Source of the DNA: Saccopteryx bilineata
Lineage: Eukaryota; Chordata; Mammalia; Chiroptera; Emballonuridae
Direction: 5' to 3'
NCBI RefSeq assembly: GCF_036850765.1
Contig: NC_089492.1
Span: forward strand, 166,840,296 to 166,904,295
DNA: 64,000 nt
Shown piece after piece: positions 45,587 to 57,169 of the stretch. Below the pieces are notes generated by a model. It was not told the DNA's origin and made no database searches. It worked only from the letters and a program-made list of their open reading frames with translations. Position numbers and translations under genes: made by a program. Each line of letters starts with the position of its first letter. The first letter of the stretch is position 1.

Positions 45587-45588
<2 letters not shown>
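45035..45588 (+). mobile_element. Mariner element, internally deleted, copy 2
   Basis: Starts GGTCTACCGGAAAGTTCTGT at 45035 and ends with its reverse complement at 45588. It is 554 bp long, one base longer than copy 1 (23647-24613) without its SINE. The transposase remnant starts at the ATG near 45214. It has the same jump from the helix-turn-helix start to the 'catattccccggacttagca' catalytic block, and is broken by further small changes. The left side abuts an extra 'actttcc' that makes a palindrome with the element end. Confidence 0.9.

Positions 45589-45663
<75 letters not shown>
45589..45663. repeat. (TA)n followed by a T run
   Basis: About 21 TA units (45589-45631) run into about 32 T. 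The T run is the tail of the reverse-oriented SINE that follows. Confidence 0.9.
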
Positions 45664-45989
45664 CCCTTTCCTTTCAGAGACAGAGAGAGTCAGAGAGAGG
45701 GATAGATAGGGACAGACAGGAACGGAGAGAGATGAGAAGCATCAATCATCAGTTTTTCGTTGGGACATTTCAGTTGTTCATTGATTTCTTTCTCATATGT
45801 GCCTTGACCGCGGGCCATCAGCAGACCGAGTGACCCCTTGGTCGAATGAGCGACCTTGGGTCCAAGCTGGTAAGCTTTTTTGCTCAAACCAGATGAGCCC
45901 GCGCTTAAGCTGGCGACCTAGGGGTCTCAAACCTGAGTCCTCCGCATCCCAGCCCGACACTTTATTCACTGCCCCACCACCTGGTCAGG
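45632..45989 (-). mobile_element. tRNA-derived SINE, about 330-bp type, reverse orientation
   Basis: Reverse complement of the same type as 44557: ends 'ccaccacctggtcaggc' and contains 'ctcatatgtgccttgaccgc'. It sits inside TA-rich sequence (TATATAT on both sides), which hides its target duplication. Confidence 0.92.
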
Positions 45990-46162
45990 CTATATATATT
46001 TCTTTTGTTTATGTTTCTATTTCATTTGTTTTATACTAGAAATGTTTGAAAGATACAGAGCCTGGGACTTTGAAAGTATATGACACTACTCAGCTTTGCT
46101 AGGATAATATTTGGGTGGTCCTAAAATGTAAATGTCATTGTTGTTTGTAGTTTGTCTTTCAT

Positions 46163-46490
46163 TTTTTTTTTAACTGCATGCATGCAAGAGAGAGAAAAGG
46201 GGTAAGGGAAAGAGACGCGAAGCATCAGTTCATAGCTGCAGCAGTTTAGTTGTTCACTGATTGCTTTTCATATGTGCTTTGACCAGGGGGCTCCAGCTGA
46301 GCCAGTGACTCCTTGCTCAAGCCAGCAACTTTGGGTTCAAGCCACTGACCTTGGGCTTTAAGCCAGTGGCCTTTGGGCTCAAGCCAGTAACCCCGTGCTC
46401 CGTGCTCAAGTTGGAGACCTTGGGGTTTCGAGCCTGGGACCTCAGCATCCTAGGTCAATGTTCTATCCACTGCACTACCATCAGTCAGGC
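46163..46490 (-). mobile_element. tRNA-derived SINE, long type, reverse orientation
   Basis: Reverse SINE with several 'caagccagt' blocks, 'ggggtttcgagcctgggacc' and the end 'accatcagtcaggc'. Target duplication TGTCTTTCAT at 46153-46162 and 46491-46500. Confidence 0.93.
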
Positions 46491-46504
46491 TGTCTTTCAT
46501 CTTT

Positions 46505-47425
46505 TATTACAAAAAATTCAGAACACATGCAAAAATATCATATAGTCAATGAACCCCTATCATCTCCTGGCCTCAACAGTGATTCATCCCATCGCCCATT
46601 TTGTTTCATGTGTATTTCCCACTTTCAATACCATACAACTAAGTGAATCAGCAAATGCTTCATGGAAATTGTGTTTACACTGGGCCTCTGTAGGCAGGTT
46701 TCAACAGGCAAAATGGGAAAATGCATTCCAGTTGGGAGGAATAGAGTAAGACAGGAACAATGCTGGAAAAGTTTAAGGCAGGTAGAATTCTGATCATCCA
46801 GGGCCTTGAATGCTGTGCTCAGGAATTTGAACTTCATTCTATCAACAGTGGGGGACCAGCAAAAGCTTCTAAGTTGGGGAATGATATCATCCAATCTGAC
46901 AATAGTGACCATTTATAGAGTAATCACTATGATCCAGGCATCATGCTAAACATTCATTGACTCAGTCTTTATAATGACTCCCTGAGGATGGTGAACTTGG
47001 ACAGCAGTTTGAGAATGGATTGGAGGCAGAATGGTTAGGAGTGAGATAGTAGAAGACATAATTTCAACCAGTGGTTTAGGGTTCAAGGATAAAGTCATGA
47101 ACTGTAGAGTCTGCTGACAGCGGCAATGAAAAGTGGAGTTAGAATTATGAGGAGGTAGAATCAGAGGACCTGATGGCTAATTAGCTCCTGGAGTCAAGGG
47201 GGCAAGTGACTAAGTGATCTAGAAGGAAACGCTCCAACTGAACATGTCAGCAAACCCCAGTCTTGGGACATAGCTCCCCAGCCTCACACCAAAATCCCAA
47301 TCTCAGGAAAATGGGGCCTTTTGCTGTCAGCTGGCAATGAGACTTGGGAACTCAGGAGAGTTCTAGCAAGATGGTTTTTCCCATTGGTCCAGGTAGGACC
47401 CCAGATAAGATGCAGAGGCAGATTA
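46505..47425. other. Intergenic stretch, mostly unassigned
   Basis: No gene supported. A MIR-like piece may lie near 46910-46990. Confidence 0.4.
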
Positions 47426-47429
47426 ATAA

Positions 47430-47640
47430 GAGTAATAAAAGCACTTCTAATATGAAGCACAAACTATGTGGTAGGAACTATACTAGACACTATAGACCTC
47501 GTGTCATTTAATATTAACAATGACCCTATGTTGGTCCCTGCTTTACTATAAGGAAACTGAGATTCAGAAAGATTAGGTAACAGATCTTAGTTTGCATCGC
47601 TGCTAAGGGGCAGAATTGATACACACACCATGAGTCTGTG
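47430..47640 (-). repeat. MIR SINE, antisense
   Basis: Reverse MIR order: 'gtgtcatttaatattaacaa', 'aggaaactgagattcagaaa', 'gctaaggggcagaattga'. Confidence 0.75.
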
Positions 47641-47739
47641 TTTCTGACAGTGGTATAAAACTGCCTAGGGAAAGACAGACTTCTCACAAAGGAGGCAAGA
47701 ATGGCTTGAGTGGGGTTTGTTCTCACGTCTATTCATGCA

Positions 47740-47950
47740 TTTATTAATTTATTCACAACTATATGTGATTACTTAGCACTTATTATGTGGCAGGTACTGT
47801 TCTGGGTTTTTAGGATAATAAATTAATAAGACACCATCTCTGCCCTTAATGAGAACAGTCTAGAATAGAGGCAGACAAGTGCACGGGTGTTATAATGCAC
47901 AGAGGGCAGCCGAGCAGGCTGGTGGGGCTGAAGGCAGTGTCAGAGGCTCT
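47740..47950 (-). repeat. L2 LINE 3' end, antisense
   Basis: 'cttattatgtggcaggtact', 'gttctgggtttttaggataa' and 'ccatctctgcccttaatgag' follow reverse L2 order. Confidence 0.65.
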
Positions 47951-48289
47951 CAGGGCTGATACCTGGGCTCCATATGGAGACTAGGCTAAGGTGAAGGAGT
48001 GAGAGGACAGCAATGCTCTGGACAGGTGGGCCTGTGCAAACGTGCAGGTCAGATTGAGATACAAGCTCTGAACTGAGAGCCACAGCAGTTGATTCATGGA
48101 GCTTGGGTTTCATCCTGCAGGCCATGGGAGCCACTGAAGGTCTGACTGACATCTGGTAAAGCTCAGTCAGGCTGCAAGGAGACAAAAAGGTGGAGGCGGC
48201 GGCCACCATGGTTCATGTGAGGATGGTAGAGATGCAGAGAGAGGGAAGATCTGAGAAATGTTTGAAGTATGATGGGTAGCATCTGGAGA

Positions 48290-49110
48290 GTGACCCTGGA
48301 TGATGTCTCATGTCCTCACCGGCATTGTCCAATAGGCTTTCTACTCTCAAAGCTTTACACAGGGAGTTTGGACACTGATCAATCCTTATGCTTAGTACAG
48401 AAGCCTGATTGGATGCCTGTGGTTACCAAGTCACTACTATCCTGGGGTGTTGAGTCTCTATGGAGAGACAATTCAGTCCGGGGGCTTCTGACCAGGAAGT
48501 GTGTCCTCTCCCCATGCAGGAGGTCTGGGTTTCTCAAACCCTGCATGTTCCCAGGAAAGGCCTGCCTTCAGACATGGTTCTTGGCCAGCTCCTGGGAGAT
48601 GAGCTCTGGGCCCTGGAATATTCTGCTTGATCAGGGTGCTTTTGTGTGCCTGATTCCTTGGGCCACATGTTACCAGTCTGATCAGATAGTTCATGATAAC
48701 AATGTGATTTGTGGTGAACACCTGTTTTGCTCTGGGGCTAGAGTCTGAGTAGCTAAGGTCAGTCACAGGGCCCTGCATTCCTACATGGCAGACCCCCAGT
48801 AAAAGTCCTGGACGCCAAGGCTCGAGTGAGCTTCCCTTGGTTGGCAGCATTTTGCATCTGTCCTCATACACTGCTATGGGGAGAATTAAGAACATCCCCA
48901 TCAGCTCTGCTGGGATGGGACATCTGGATGTTTGTATCTGGTTTCTCCTAGACTTTGTCCCATGTGTCTTTTTCCTTTGCTGACTTTAATCTGTATCCTT
49001 TCATTTTAATAAACTCTTACCATGAGTATAACAGCTTTCCTGGGTCATATGAGTTCCTCTAATGAGTCATTGAATTTGAGGGTGGTCTTGGGGACCTATG
49101 ACACTCTCCA
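48290..49110 (+). mobile_element. LTR of an endogenous LTR retrotransposon (solo LTR-like)
   Basis: The right half has an LTR-like layout: 'cagtaaaagtcctggacgcc' (TATA-side region), 'tggtttctcctagactttgt', and a polyadenylation signal in 'ttttaataaactcttacca' (about 49003-49021), followed by 'gagtataacagctttcctgg'. I recognise this wording as a mammalian LTR class but cannot name it. No coding region adjoins it. The left boundary is uncertain. Confidence 0.5.
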
Positions 49111-49114
49111 CCTT

Positions 49115-51140
49115 GGGGTTACAGCACAAGAAACAGCTGAAAAAGAACAAAAAGCCAAACTGGTATTTTACCCCAGAGTAGGTAACCTGAGTTAGGTCAT
49201 ACTTAAACACCTTGAGTAGAACACTGTGTACTGCAGAGAATGGGGGGCCTGCCCAGACACTGGGAGGGTATTTTCCGGCTTATCTAGAATTTAAGGTCAG
49301 TCTCTTGTGCTCCCAGTGGCTTCTGAGATCTTGCTTTGATGCTGACATTTACGATCCTATGGAACACTTTTCTTTTTTATTTTCAGCTTTTTCAAAGAAT
49401 CCAAAGAGTCCAATGCCCTCCCTCCCCTCTTGTAGCCGTTTCTCTTGCCAGATAGTTGCGTCAGAATTGGACCACTAACTGCAGGCAATTTTCCAGATTC
49501 TGCAAAACAGACCTTTACCTTGAACAATAGCTGTGGTAATCTACAGTATGCCCCAGAAACACAGTACATTGTTGTGCTGTAAATTTATAAGTTATTCAAA
49601 GAACATGCTGTGATACAACAGAGAGATAAAACTTCTCAGCAATGGGTATGATCTGTGGTCAGGAAACCTGAGGTTCGATTGGATGCAAACAGAAGCTTTT
49701 TGTGTGCAATCTTACTCTGTGCTTTTTACAACTTCATTGGTTTGTTTGCATAACATGAACTATAATTAATGAGTGACACCCACCTCCTCTGCACATTTAT
49801 TGAGAAAAGGACTTGGATTAACAGGTCTTTCTGCTCAACTTGCAGCCAAAGCTCATCTTCATTCTCAACCCCAAGGCACTAGGACTTTTTCAGTTAAACT
49901 AATGACTTTTAAGAACACGTCTGTTATGTATTTGTAAATTTGCTCTCAGGTGTCCCCTCGCCTTGTCACATCCTGGCTTAGTGTCCCCTTTATCATCCCC
50001 TGCTTTCTGTTATGTTAGGACCCTCAGTGCTGCACCCAGACCAGTGGCAGGCAAGACAAGAGCTTCCTCATCTGCACGGGAAGAGGCAATGAGCTCTAGA
50101 GAAGGCTACAAGCAGGGAAGTGTGCCTTCTGCTGCCATCTCTGCCTCTGCTGTCATCTCCTTAGGAAAAAGCAATTCCCAGGTCATGTGCTTGAGTGAGA
50201 AGCCCAAAGAAATTTGAACTTGAGTTCTGACTGTAGTTTTGTCTTAATAGTTTAAAGGACTTCAATGGGATGGCTGTGTTACTTTTAAAACTATGATTGA
50301 AAGAGTTGCAAGGAAATTTATGGCTTGTGAAAGGTAGAGGGAGCATATCCATATCCATCCACTGTTCTAATCATCTAGGGAAGCTTTTGGAATAGACAAG
50401 TAGCTGTGCAAATGGGAAGCAAGCCCATAGTCAGGAAGGAAGATGCTAAAGACATGGTAACTAAAAGGAGGGAAATGAAAATGAATGGACAAAAGTTGGC
50501 TAGGTTTTATGTAGAGTAGCATCTCTTTAGATACTGCTCATTTTGGAAAAGAAAACCCACTGTATCTTTAAAAGAGATTTCAACTCTGCTGTTTCTGTTT
50601 ATTTGAGCCTGTCTCTGTGAGTGTTTTCTTGGTCAATTAGTTGCAACAGAAGCAAAGGCTCTTTCCCTGAGGTCTTTGTTCAACTCTGGGCACAGCTTTG
50701 AGGGGTAGCTGCATAGATCCATACAAAGATGAGGAAAAGTTATTTCCTCAACTTTACCATAAAGTTCAACACATATCTGGCACTTTAAGGATTGGTGGTG
50801 ACTGGGAGCATCCTGGAATTGATCTGGGCTTCCCAAGGGAAGAAGGACACTATCTAGAGTATTAATATTACTACTTCTTTTTGAGACTTTATGATCAGCG
50901 CACATCAATTAGAAGGGGAGTACAAGAGGAAAAGATGACAGATGCCATGTGATGGTTTGTGAGCTCACATAGGACACCTCTTTAGGGAGTCGCCAAAATG
51001 TGGGCGTGAGGAAGAGAGGGACTTGAAGAGGTATAGAAGAGAGATGCAAGTGGAGCAAAAATAGAAACTTCAACTCATTATAATAATATGATATTATTTA
51101 TATCCACAGATTGAGGAAATTGGCAATTTAGGCTATGCAT
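49115..51140. other. Intergenic stretch, nothing assigned
   Basis: No gene or well-supported repeat was recognised. Confidence 0.4.
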
Positions 51141-51150
51141 AGTTCTAAAG

Positions 51151-51827
51151 CAGTGGTAGTCAACCTGGTCCCTACTATTCACTAGTGGGCATTCCAGCTT
51201 TCATGGTGAGCAGTCACGGAGCAACCAAAGTATAAATAAAAAGATAGATTTGCCTGACCAGGCGGTGGCGCAGTGGATAGAGCGTTGGACTGGGATGCGG
51301 AAGACCCAGGTTCGAGACCCGGAGGTCACCAGCTTGAGCGTGAGCTCATCTGGTTTGAGCAAAAACTCACCAGCTTGGACCCAAGGTCGCTGGCTCCAGC
51401 AAGGGGTTACTCGGTCTGCTGAAGGCCCGCGGTCAAGGCACGTATGAGAAAGCAATCAATGAACAACTAAGGTGTTGCAATGCGCAATGAAAAACTAATG
51501 ATTGATGCTTCTCATCTCTCCGTTCCTGTCTGTCTGTCTCTGTCTATCCCTCACTCTGACTCCCTCTCTGTCTCTGTAAAAAAATTAATAAAAAAAAAAA
51601 AAAAAAAAGAATAAATAAAAAGATAGATTTAACTATAGTAAGTTGTTTTGTAAAGATTTATTCTGCCAAACTTAGCAAAAATCCAATATAAAGTACTTGG
51701 TAAGTAATTATTATTATATGCTTTAGCTTGCTGTAACTCTGCTTTATAAATTTTATAAAGTAAAGTTTACTGCTAACAGGAATACAAAAGTGGGCGGTAG
51801 GTATAAAAAGGTTGACTACCCCTGTGA
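51151..51827. mobile_element. Non-autonomous hAT transposon, interrupted by a SINE
   Basis: Left end CAGTGGTAGTCAACCTGGTC (51151) and right end, read in reverse, CAGGGGTAGTCAACCTTTTT are terminal inverted repeats. TCTAAAG occurs on both flanks (51144-51150 and 51829-51835), consistent with an 8-bp hAT target duplication. Without the SINE the element is about 300 bp and has no transposase sequence. Confidence 0.8.
51252..51610 (+). mobile_element. tRNA-derived SINE, about 330-bp type, inside hAT element
   Basis: Begins 'gcctgaccaggcggtggcgc', with A box 'agtggatagagcgttgg' and B box 'ggttcgagacccggagg'. A perfect 20-bp target duplication (51232-51251 and 51611-51630) and a long pure A tail mark it as one of the youngest insertions here. 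Confidence 0.97.
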
Positions 51828-52120
51828 ATCTAAAGGATAGCTGGGAAGACACATGAAAGGAGGGAACTCACCACGTGCTACTTACTCTCATGGATCTCAT
51901 CAGGCATGAGGCTACACTGTGGGCCTTTATTAGTGGGGGCTGGTTTGTCCCATTTCAGATGCTCTCTCTCCATTTCACTCCCGTCCTCGACTCCCTTCCT
52001 CAAACACAAAAACAGATGCAAATGAATGCGCATTCTGCCTAATCTTGAGGACATTACTTACATTCTATGGCTTTTCAAAAGTTATTTTGAAGACTGGTGA
52101 TTAAAGCATTAGCACTTGGC

Positions 52121-52171
52121 CCATGATGATGATGATGATGATGACGATGATGATGATGATGATGATGATGA
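52121..52171. repeat. (GAT)n microsatellite
   Basis: About 16 units of GAT/ATG with one GAC interruption. The poly-Asp frame across it is not a gene. Confidence 0.95.
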
Positions 52172-52392
52172 CTTAAGAAGACCACAGGAAAAGGTATGGG
52201 TAGATGAGACAACTCCACTGAAACATTTTTCTATTTGCAACCCAACTTGCCCTGCCTACTTTGTAGCTTTTCTGAGTAGTTCCAAAAAGACTTTGAGCCT
52301 CACCCCTAAGAGAGGGCTCTGACCCGAGTCTGACACTGGAAGGGATCCTGGAGACAACCTTTTATTTTATTGTGCAAGAGCTAAGACTTGAG

Positions 52393-52548
52393 CCCTGGCT
52401 GGATAGCTCAGTTGGTTAGAGCATCGTCCCGAAGTGCAGAGATTGAGGGTTCAATCTCCAGTCAGGACACATACAGGAACAAATTGATGTTTTTGTCTCT
52501 CTTTTTCTCTCTCTAACTCAATAAATAAATATTAAAAAAATAAAAAAC
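52393..52548 (+). mobile_element. tRNA-derived SINE, short type
   Basis: Begins 'ccctggctggatagctcagt', B-box-like 'gggttcaatctccagtcagg', A-rich end. Target duplication AGCTAAGACTTGAG (52379-52392) and AGCTAAGACCTGAG (52549-52562). Confidence 0.93.
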
Positions 52549-52623
52549 AGCTAAGACCTGAGAGTTTCAGTGACTCTTTAACTCTGTCACTTGGGTTTTT
52601 CTTTGTGTCAAGATATTTGAAGA

Positions 52624-52740
52624 GGCCTGACCTGTGGTGGCACAGTGGATCAAGCATCGACTTGAAATGCTAAGGTCTCTGGTTCAAAACCTTGGGCTTG
52701 TCCGATCAAGGCACATATGGGAGTTGATGCTTCCTGCTCC

Positions 52741-52782
<42 letters not shown>

Positions 52783-52857
52783 CTCTCTATCTCTCCCCTG
52801 TCTCTCTTCTCTAAAATGAATAAATAAATAAATAAATAAAATTTAAAAAAGAAAAAG
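52624..52857 (+). mobile_element. tRNA-derived SINE, about 200-bp type
   Basis: Begins 'ggcctgacctgtggtggcac', has a long (TC)n near 52744-52778 and an (AAAT)n tail. Target duplication AGATATTTGAAGA at 52611-52623 and 52858-52870. Confidence 0.94.
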
Positions 52858-53224
52858 AGATATTTGAAGAAACTCAGTAATGACAGAGATATTATAGCTT
52901 TCCATTTGGAAATTCAGCAAAGTTTAAACACTTTTAGCCTCTTCTTTCAAGTATCAATCTTGAATACAAGTGGCCCCCAAAGTGCCCAGGTTGATTGGAC
53001 TTTGGGGAGTCCTACCTTAACTCTGAAATAGGGAATGGGGCCTGAGAATGCCAGTCATGGCTTAATCATCTTGTCACTGAGGTGACACCAAGCCCAATAT
53101 TGACAGAATTTACTGAAAGGAATACCTTCAATGTTACCAAGCTTTTGAAAGTCCTGAATGCCTCTAGGGAAGATATAACCTAAAATCCAATCTCTGGCAG
53201 GTGTCCACTGATCTAAGGAGGTTA

Positions 53225-53294
53225 GGGGCAGAATTCACTCATGCAATACATATTATTGGGTATCAACTATATGCCAGCTACTGGGTTAGGTGCT

Positions 53295-53356
<62 letters not shown>

Positions 53357-53400
53357 TCCTGCCTCAAGGGAATTCACCACCAAGCAGAGAAAGTTGACAA
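53225..53400 (-). repeat. L2 LINE 3' end, antisense, with (GA)n
   Basis: 'gggtatcaactatatgccag' and 'ctactgggttaggtgctaaa' are reverse L2 text. A pure (GA)n run of about 24 units (53304-53353) has grown inside it. Confidence 0.65.
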
Positions 53401-53599
53401 ATGAAGTGGCACGATAGGGAAGCTCAGATGATATAGTGTTGTCAACGATGGCTAAACCTGGAAACAAAAGGTTCATAGAGGACTTCATAATAGATGCTCA
53501 AGTTAATAATATCTGAATGCAAGGACCAACCTTAACATCTCTAAAAGTGAAACAGCCAATCATTATGGCCTTCCAATGTGATATAGTAGAAAGCACACA

Positions 53600-54070
53600 T
53601 CACTGTTTATGGAGTATTGGTGTACACACACAAAGGTAATGAATCTGTAAGTCTCTGATTTACAGGAAATACAGGGGTTAAAGAAACATACTAAATGACA
53701 CTAAGAGGATGCAATCAGATCAATTCAGAATGAGGGAAATTCTTACAGAGGAAATAACTTAAGTTTCTTCAACAAATAAATGGAATGAAACAGTAAAACA
53801 TAAGAGGAGAAGCTGTTAAAGATGAAAAGAAATTTAAGAAACAAATCAAAGAATGTAATTTGTCGGTCTTGATTCAAACAAGTCAACCACAAATAGACAT
53901 TTTTGGGACAGTTATCTGAAACAGAATATGAACTAGATATTAGGTGACATTAAAATATTGTTATTAACTTTGTGGAGAATAATAAAGGTATTGTGGTTAT
54001 GTTAGTCTTAAAAAAAAAAGAGTCCTTACGTTAGAGATAGATAAGGAAGAGTTCACAGATTAAATGATGT
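53600..54070 (+). repeat. Old LINE-type 3' end
   Basis: 'gacatttttgggacagttat' and 'ggtattgtggttatgttagt' belong to an old mammalian LINE 3' UTR. The family was not resolved. Confidence 0.5.
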
Positions 54071-54339
54071 GATATTTGGGCTCATTAAAATATTCCAGAT
54101 ATATTCCTGTATTACATGTATTACTTGTATAACTTGTGAAAAAAAACTAAAGTGTAGGGATCAAATTTTGTCTTTTTCACCATTAACATCTAAGAGGGGA
54201 CTCATTTGCTCTAAGGAGTTGGGTAGGAATATGTCTGTGGAAAGCAGTGTTCAGTGATGTGGGTTAGTGCAGAGGAGCTCTTCCGGAGAGAAAGAAGAAC
54301 CAGGTTGGATGTGTTGTTAGACCTCGCGACTCAGAGTAC

Positions 54340-54478
54340 TCCACAGTACCTGGCACCTTACAGCTTATTATGAAAGAACAATCTCAGGCCCACTTCAGAC
54401 CCGCTGAATTAGAAATTGCATTTTAACAAGATCTCCAGGTGATTTATACGCACATTAAGGTTTGAGACCCACAGCTCT
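54340..54478 (+). repeat. MER5A-type hAT remnant
   Basis: 'cagacccgctgaattagaaa', 'ttttaacaagatctccaggt', 'ggtttgagacccacagc' follow the MER5A consensus, an ancient hAT element. Confidence 0.7.
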
Positions 54479-54479
54479 A

Positions 54480-55400
54480 CATCCACGTTCATCTTTTAAA
54501 AAAGTTACTTCATTATCTCTCCATCTCTGAAAGCTCTTCATGACGAAATCCAAGATTTCATGCAGAATCCCCCTAGAGCACAGATTGGTGTATCAATCTG
54601 TTGCAACACCTACACCTAGCCTTACTAATGGCTGATCCACCATTTATTCCTGGCCCCTAGCCACACAACATCCTCCCTGCCATGCTTCCTAATTGGTAAT
54701 CTGCCACCCATGACCTTGACCAGATGGTGTACTGCCTTGGGACCCCTGGCCTCATCAGCTGATTCCACACTCAGCTGGAACCATATTACAAAGGGAAGCT
54801 ATTGCCCAGAGCATCCATACAGATAAATGCACCCTCAAAGATTGTAGCATGCAATTAAAGGAAAAGAACTCTATTAAGCATTTTTATGAGAGGCCATGGC
54901 CCTTTACAGATAGGGGTCACTAGCCCTGCTATTATTCTAGTCTTGCCTTTTCCTCCAAATAAAAAAATACTTTCCATATGAAGCGATATGAGGAGGGCAC
55001 AAGGAAGCTGTGGAGTGCTTCAGATCCATTCAGATAGGTGGGACTTTCTTTGCCCAGGACAGGAGGGAAGTTTGTCTCCATTACTGTTAGCTCTCCTATT
55101 GGGCAGAGCCAGTGTCGACATTTCTGTGATTAACTTTTGTTCGGGCATGTGGTTGTTTAATGATATTGATTCTGGTGATGGGGTCTGAGGAATTTCACAC
55201 TTAATATCTGAATTGAGATGAGGCCCATGGCAACCACATCACAGCCTCTTTCATGAAGTGTCTCAAAAGGAATCCTTCTGTATTTCTGAATGATTGCCAT
55301 GAGGGATGCCCAACATCTTGACTTCTGACTCTTCATTTTGCTTCAGTGGCCTGGGGGTGGCAGAGGGCGAGGTCACAAAGGCAGGGCTGAGCAGGGGGAC
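54480..55400. other. Intergenic stretch, nothing assigned
   Basis: No gene or clear repeat recognised. Confidence 0.4.
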
Positions 55401-55404
55401 TCAT

Positions 55405-55612
55405 GTGAGCTTTGTAGCCAATAGCTTGAGTTTCAATCCCAAGTTTGCTATCCACCAGCTGTGTCACAAGGAAATGACTTACTCCCTCTGTGCCTCAGTT
55501 TTCTACACGTGGAAAGGCGGTGATGATGACTTTTACCTCATCATTTTGTTGTGAGGATTAGATGAGGCAATATATGGAAAGAGGAAGTGTTCATTACTGT
55601 TACTTATTATCA
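55405..55612 (+). repeat. MIR SINE
   Basis: Sense MIR: 'ccagctgtgtcacaaggaaa', 'ctctgtgcctcagttttcta', 'ttgttgtgaggattagatga'. Confidence 0.85.
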
Positions 55613-55619
55613 CCTATGC

Positions 55620-55663
55620 CAGAAGTCAGGAACCTTTTTGGCTGAGAGAGCCATGAACGCCAC

Positions 55664-55718
<55 letters not shown>

Positions 55719-56362
55719 TTTTCTGAAGCTGGAAACGGGGAGGCAGTCAGACAGACTCCCGCATGCGCCCGACCAGGATCCACCTGGCACGCCCACCAGG
55801 GGGCGATGCTCTGTCCATCCTGGGCGTCACTCTGTTGTGACCAGAGCCACTCTAGTGCTTGGGGCAGAGGCCATGGAGCCATCCTTAGCGCCCGGGCCAT
55901 CCTTGCTCCAATGGAGCCTTGGCTGCGGGAGGGGAAGAGAGAGACAGAGAGGAAGGAGAGGGGGAGGGGTGGAGAAGCAGATGGGCGCTTCTCCTGTGTG
56001 CCCTGGCCAGGAATCGAACCCGGGACTTCTGCACGCCAGGCCGATGCTCTACTACTGAGCCAACCAGCCAGGGCCTGAACACCACATATTTTAAAATGTA
56101 ATTCCATGAGAGCCATACAACGACCCGTATACGTTACACATTATCCAATAAAAATTTGGTGTTGTCCTGGAGGACAGCTGTGATTGGTTCCAGCCAACTA
56201 CAACCATGAACATGAGTGGTAGGAAATAAATGGATTGTAATATATGAGAATGTTTTATATTTTTAATGTTATTATTATTTTTATTAAAGATTTGTCTGCG
56301 AGCCAGATGCAGCCATCAAAAGAACCACATCTGGCTTGCAAGACATAGGTTCCCGACCCCTG
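55620..56362. mobile_element. Non-autonomous hAT transposon, interrupted by a SINE
   Basis: Left end CAGAAGTCAGGAACCTTTTT (55620) and right end, read in reverse, CAGGGGTCGGGAACCTATGT are terminal inverted repeats. Flanks ACCTATGC (55612-55619) and AAATATGC (56363-56370) match at six of eight bases, fitting an 8-bp hAT duplication. It has no transposase sequence. It differs in sequence from the hAT element at 51151. Confidence 0.82.
55663..56075 (-). mobile_element. tRNA-derived SINE, about 390-bp type, inside hAT element, with (TG)n
   Basis: Reverse SINE of the same type as 24129: 'ccatccttgctccaatggag' and 'gaatcgaacccgggactt' are visible. A (TG)n of about 24 units (55667-55716) takes the place of its tail. 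Target duplication TGAACGCCAC (55653-55662) and TGAACACCAC (56076-56085). Confidence 0.93.
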
Positions 56363-56589
56363 AAATATGCAAATGCTTATGTTCCAAAACAAATTTTCTG
56401 GCCCCAACTGGGTTTCCTATAATCCAATTCTGTTATGACACTAGCTGCCCAGAGTTAGCCCAGACCCCATGAATTAAAGGTGAAGTTCTTCAAGTAGGAC
56501 TTTAGGTAGTGAGTGTCACACCCTGCAGATAAAGGGCAAGGTCCCAGGACTACCTTCCATTCAGATGCCAATTACAAGGGACATCCCCA

Positions 56590-57165
56590 GGAAACCTGCA
56601 TTTCTGTCTGAGTATGCTACAAATTCAAGGATTTCCATGACTCCTGCCCCCTCAGGTTTGATAATTCACTAGAATTACTAAAGGCTACACCCCAGGAACC
56701 AGCGAATAAAGTAGACTCACCGGGCAGGTTCTCAGGGGAAAGGCACGGAGCCTTTTTGCCTTCTCTGGGTGTGTTCTCTTCCCAGCACATCAGTCTCTCC
56801 CCCAACCAGGAAGCTCTCCTGAGTGCTAGTGTTCTGTTTGACCCAGGGTTTCATTACATTGATACAATGAATTAAATGAATTCAATCTCTTGACTCACTC
56901 TGCTCATCAGAAGTCAGGAGGTGAGGCTGAAAGTTCCAACCCTCTAATTATAATCATGTGCTTGGTTTTTTCTGACATGGCCTGTCTCTTTCTTCCTTGA
57001 GACTATTTAAGACTTCATTAGCATAAATGCAGGCATGGTCAAAAGAGACTCTTATGATAATGAAAGACATTATTGTCACTCAGGAAATTCTAAGGAAGTC
57101 TGAAACTCTGTTCCAGGAACCAGGAACCCAGACCAGCTGTATTTTTTATAACATCACACTAAACA
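56590..57165 (-). repeat. Probable old LTR (ERVL/MaLR-like), antisense
   Basis: 'cattagcataaatgcaggca', 'tcttatgataatgaaagaca' and 'caggaaattctaaggaagtc' resemble reverse text of an old mammalian LTR family. The family and ends are uncertain and no coding part adjoins. Confidence 0.45.
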
Positions 57166-57169
57166 AATA

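Noticed and set aside
52116..52322. Poly-aspartate reading frame
   Set aside because: It is a translation of the (GAT)n microsatellite.
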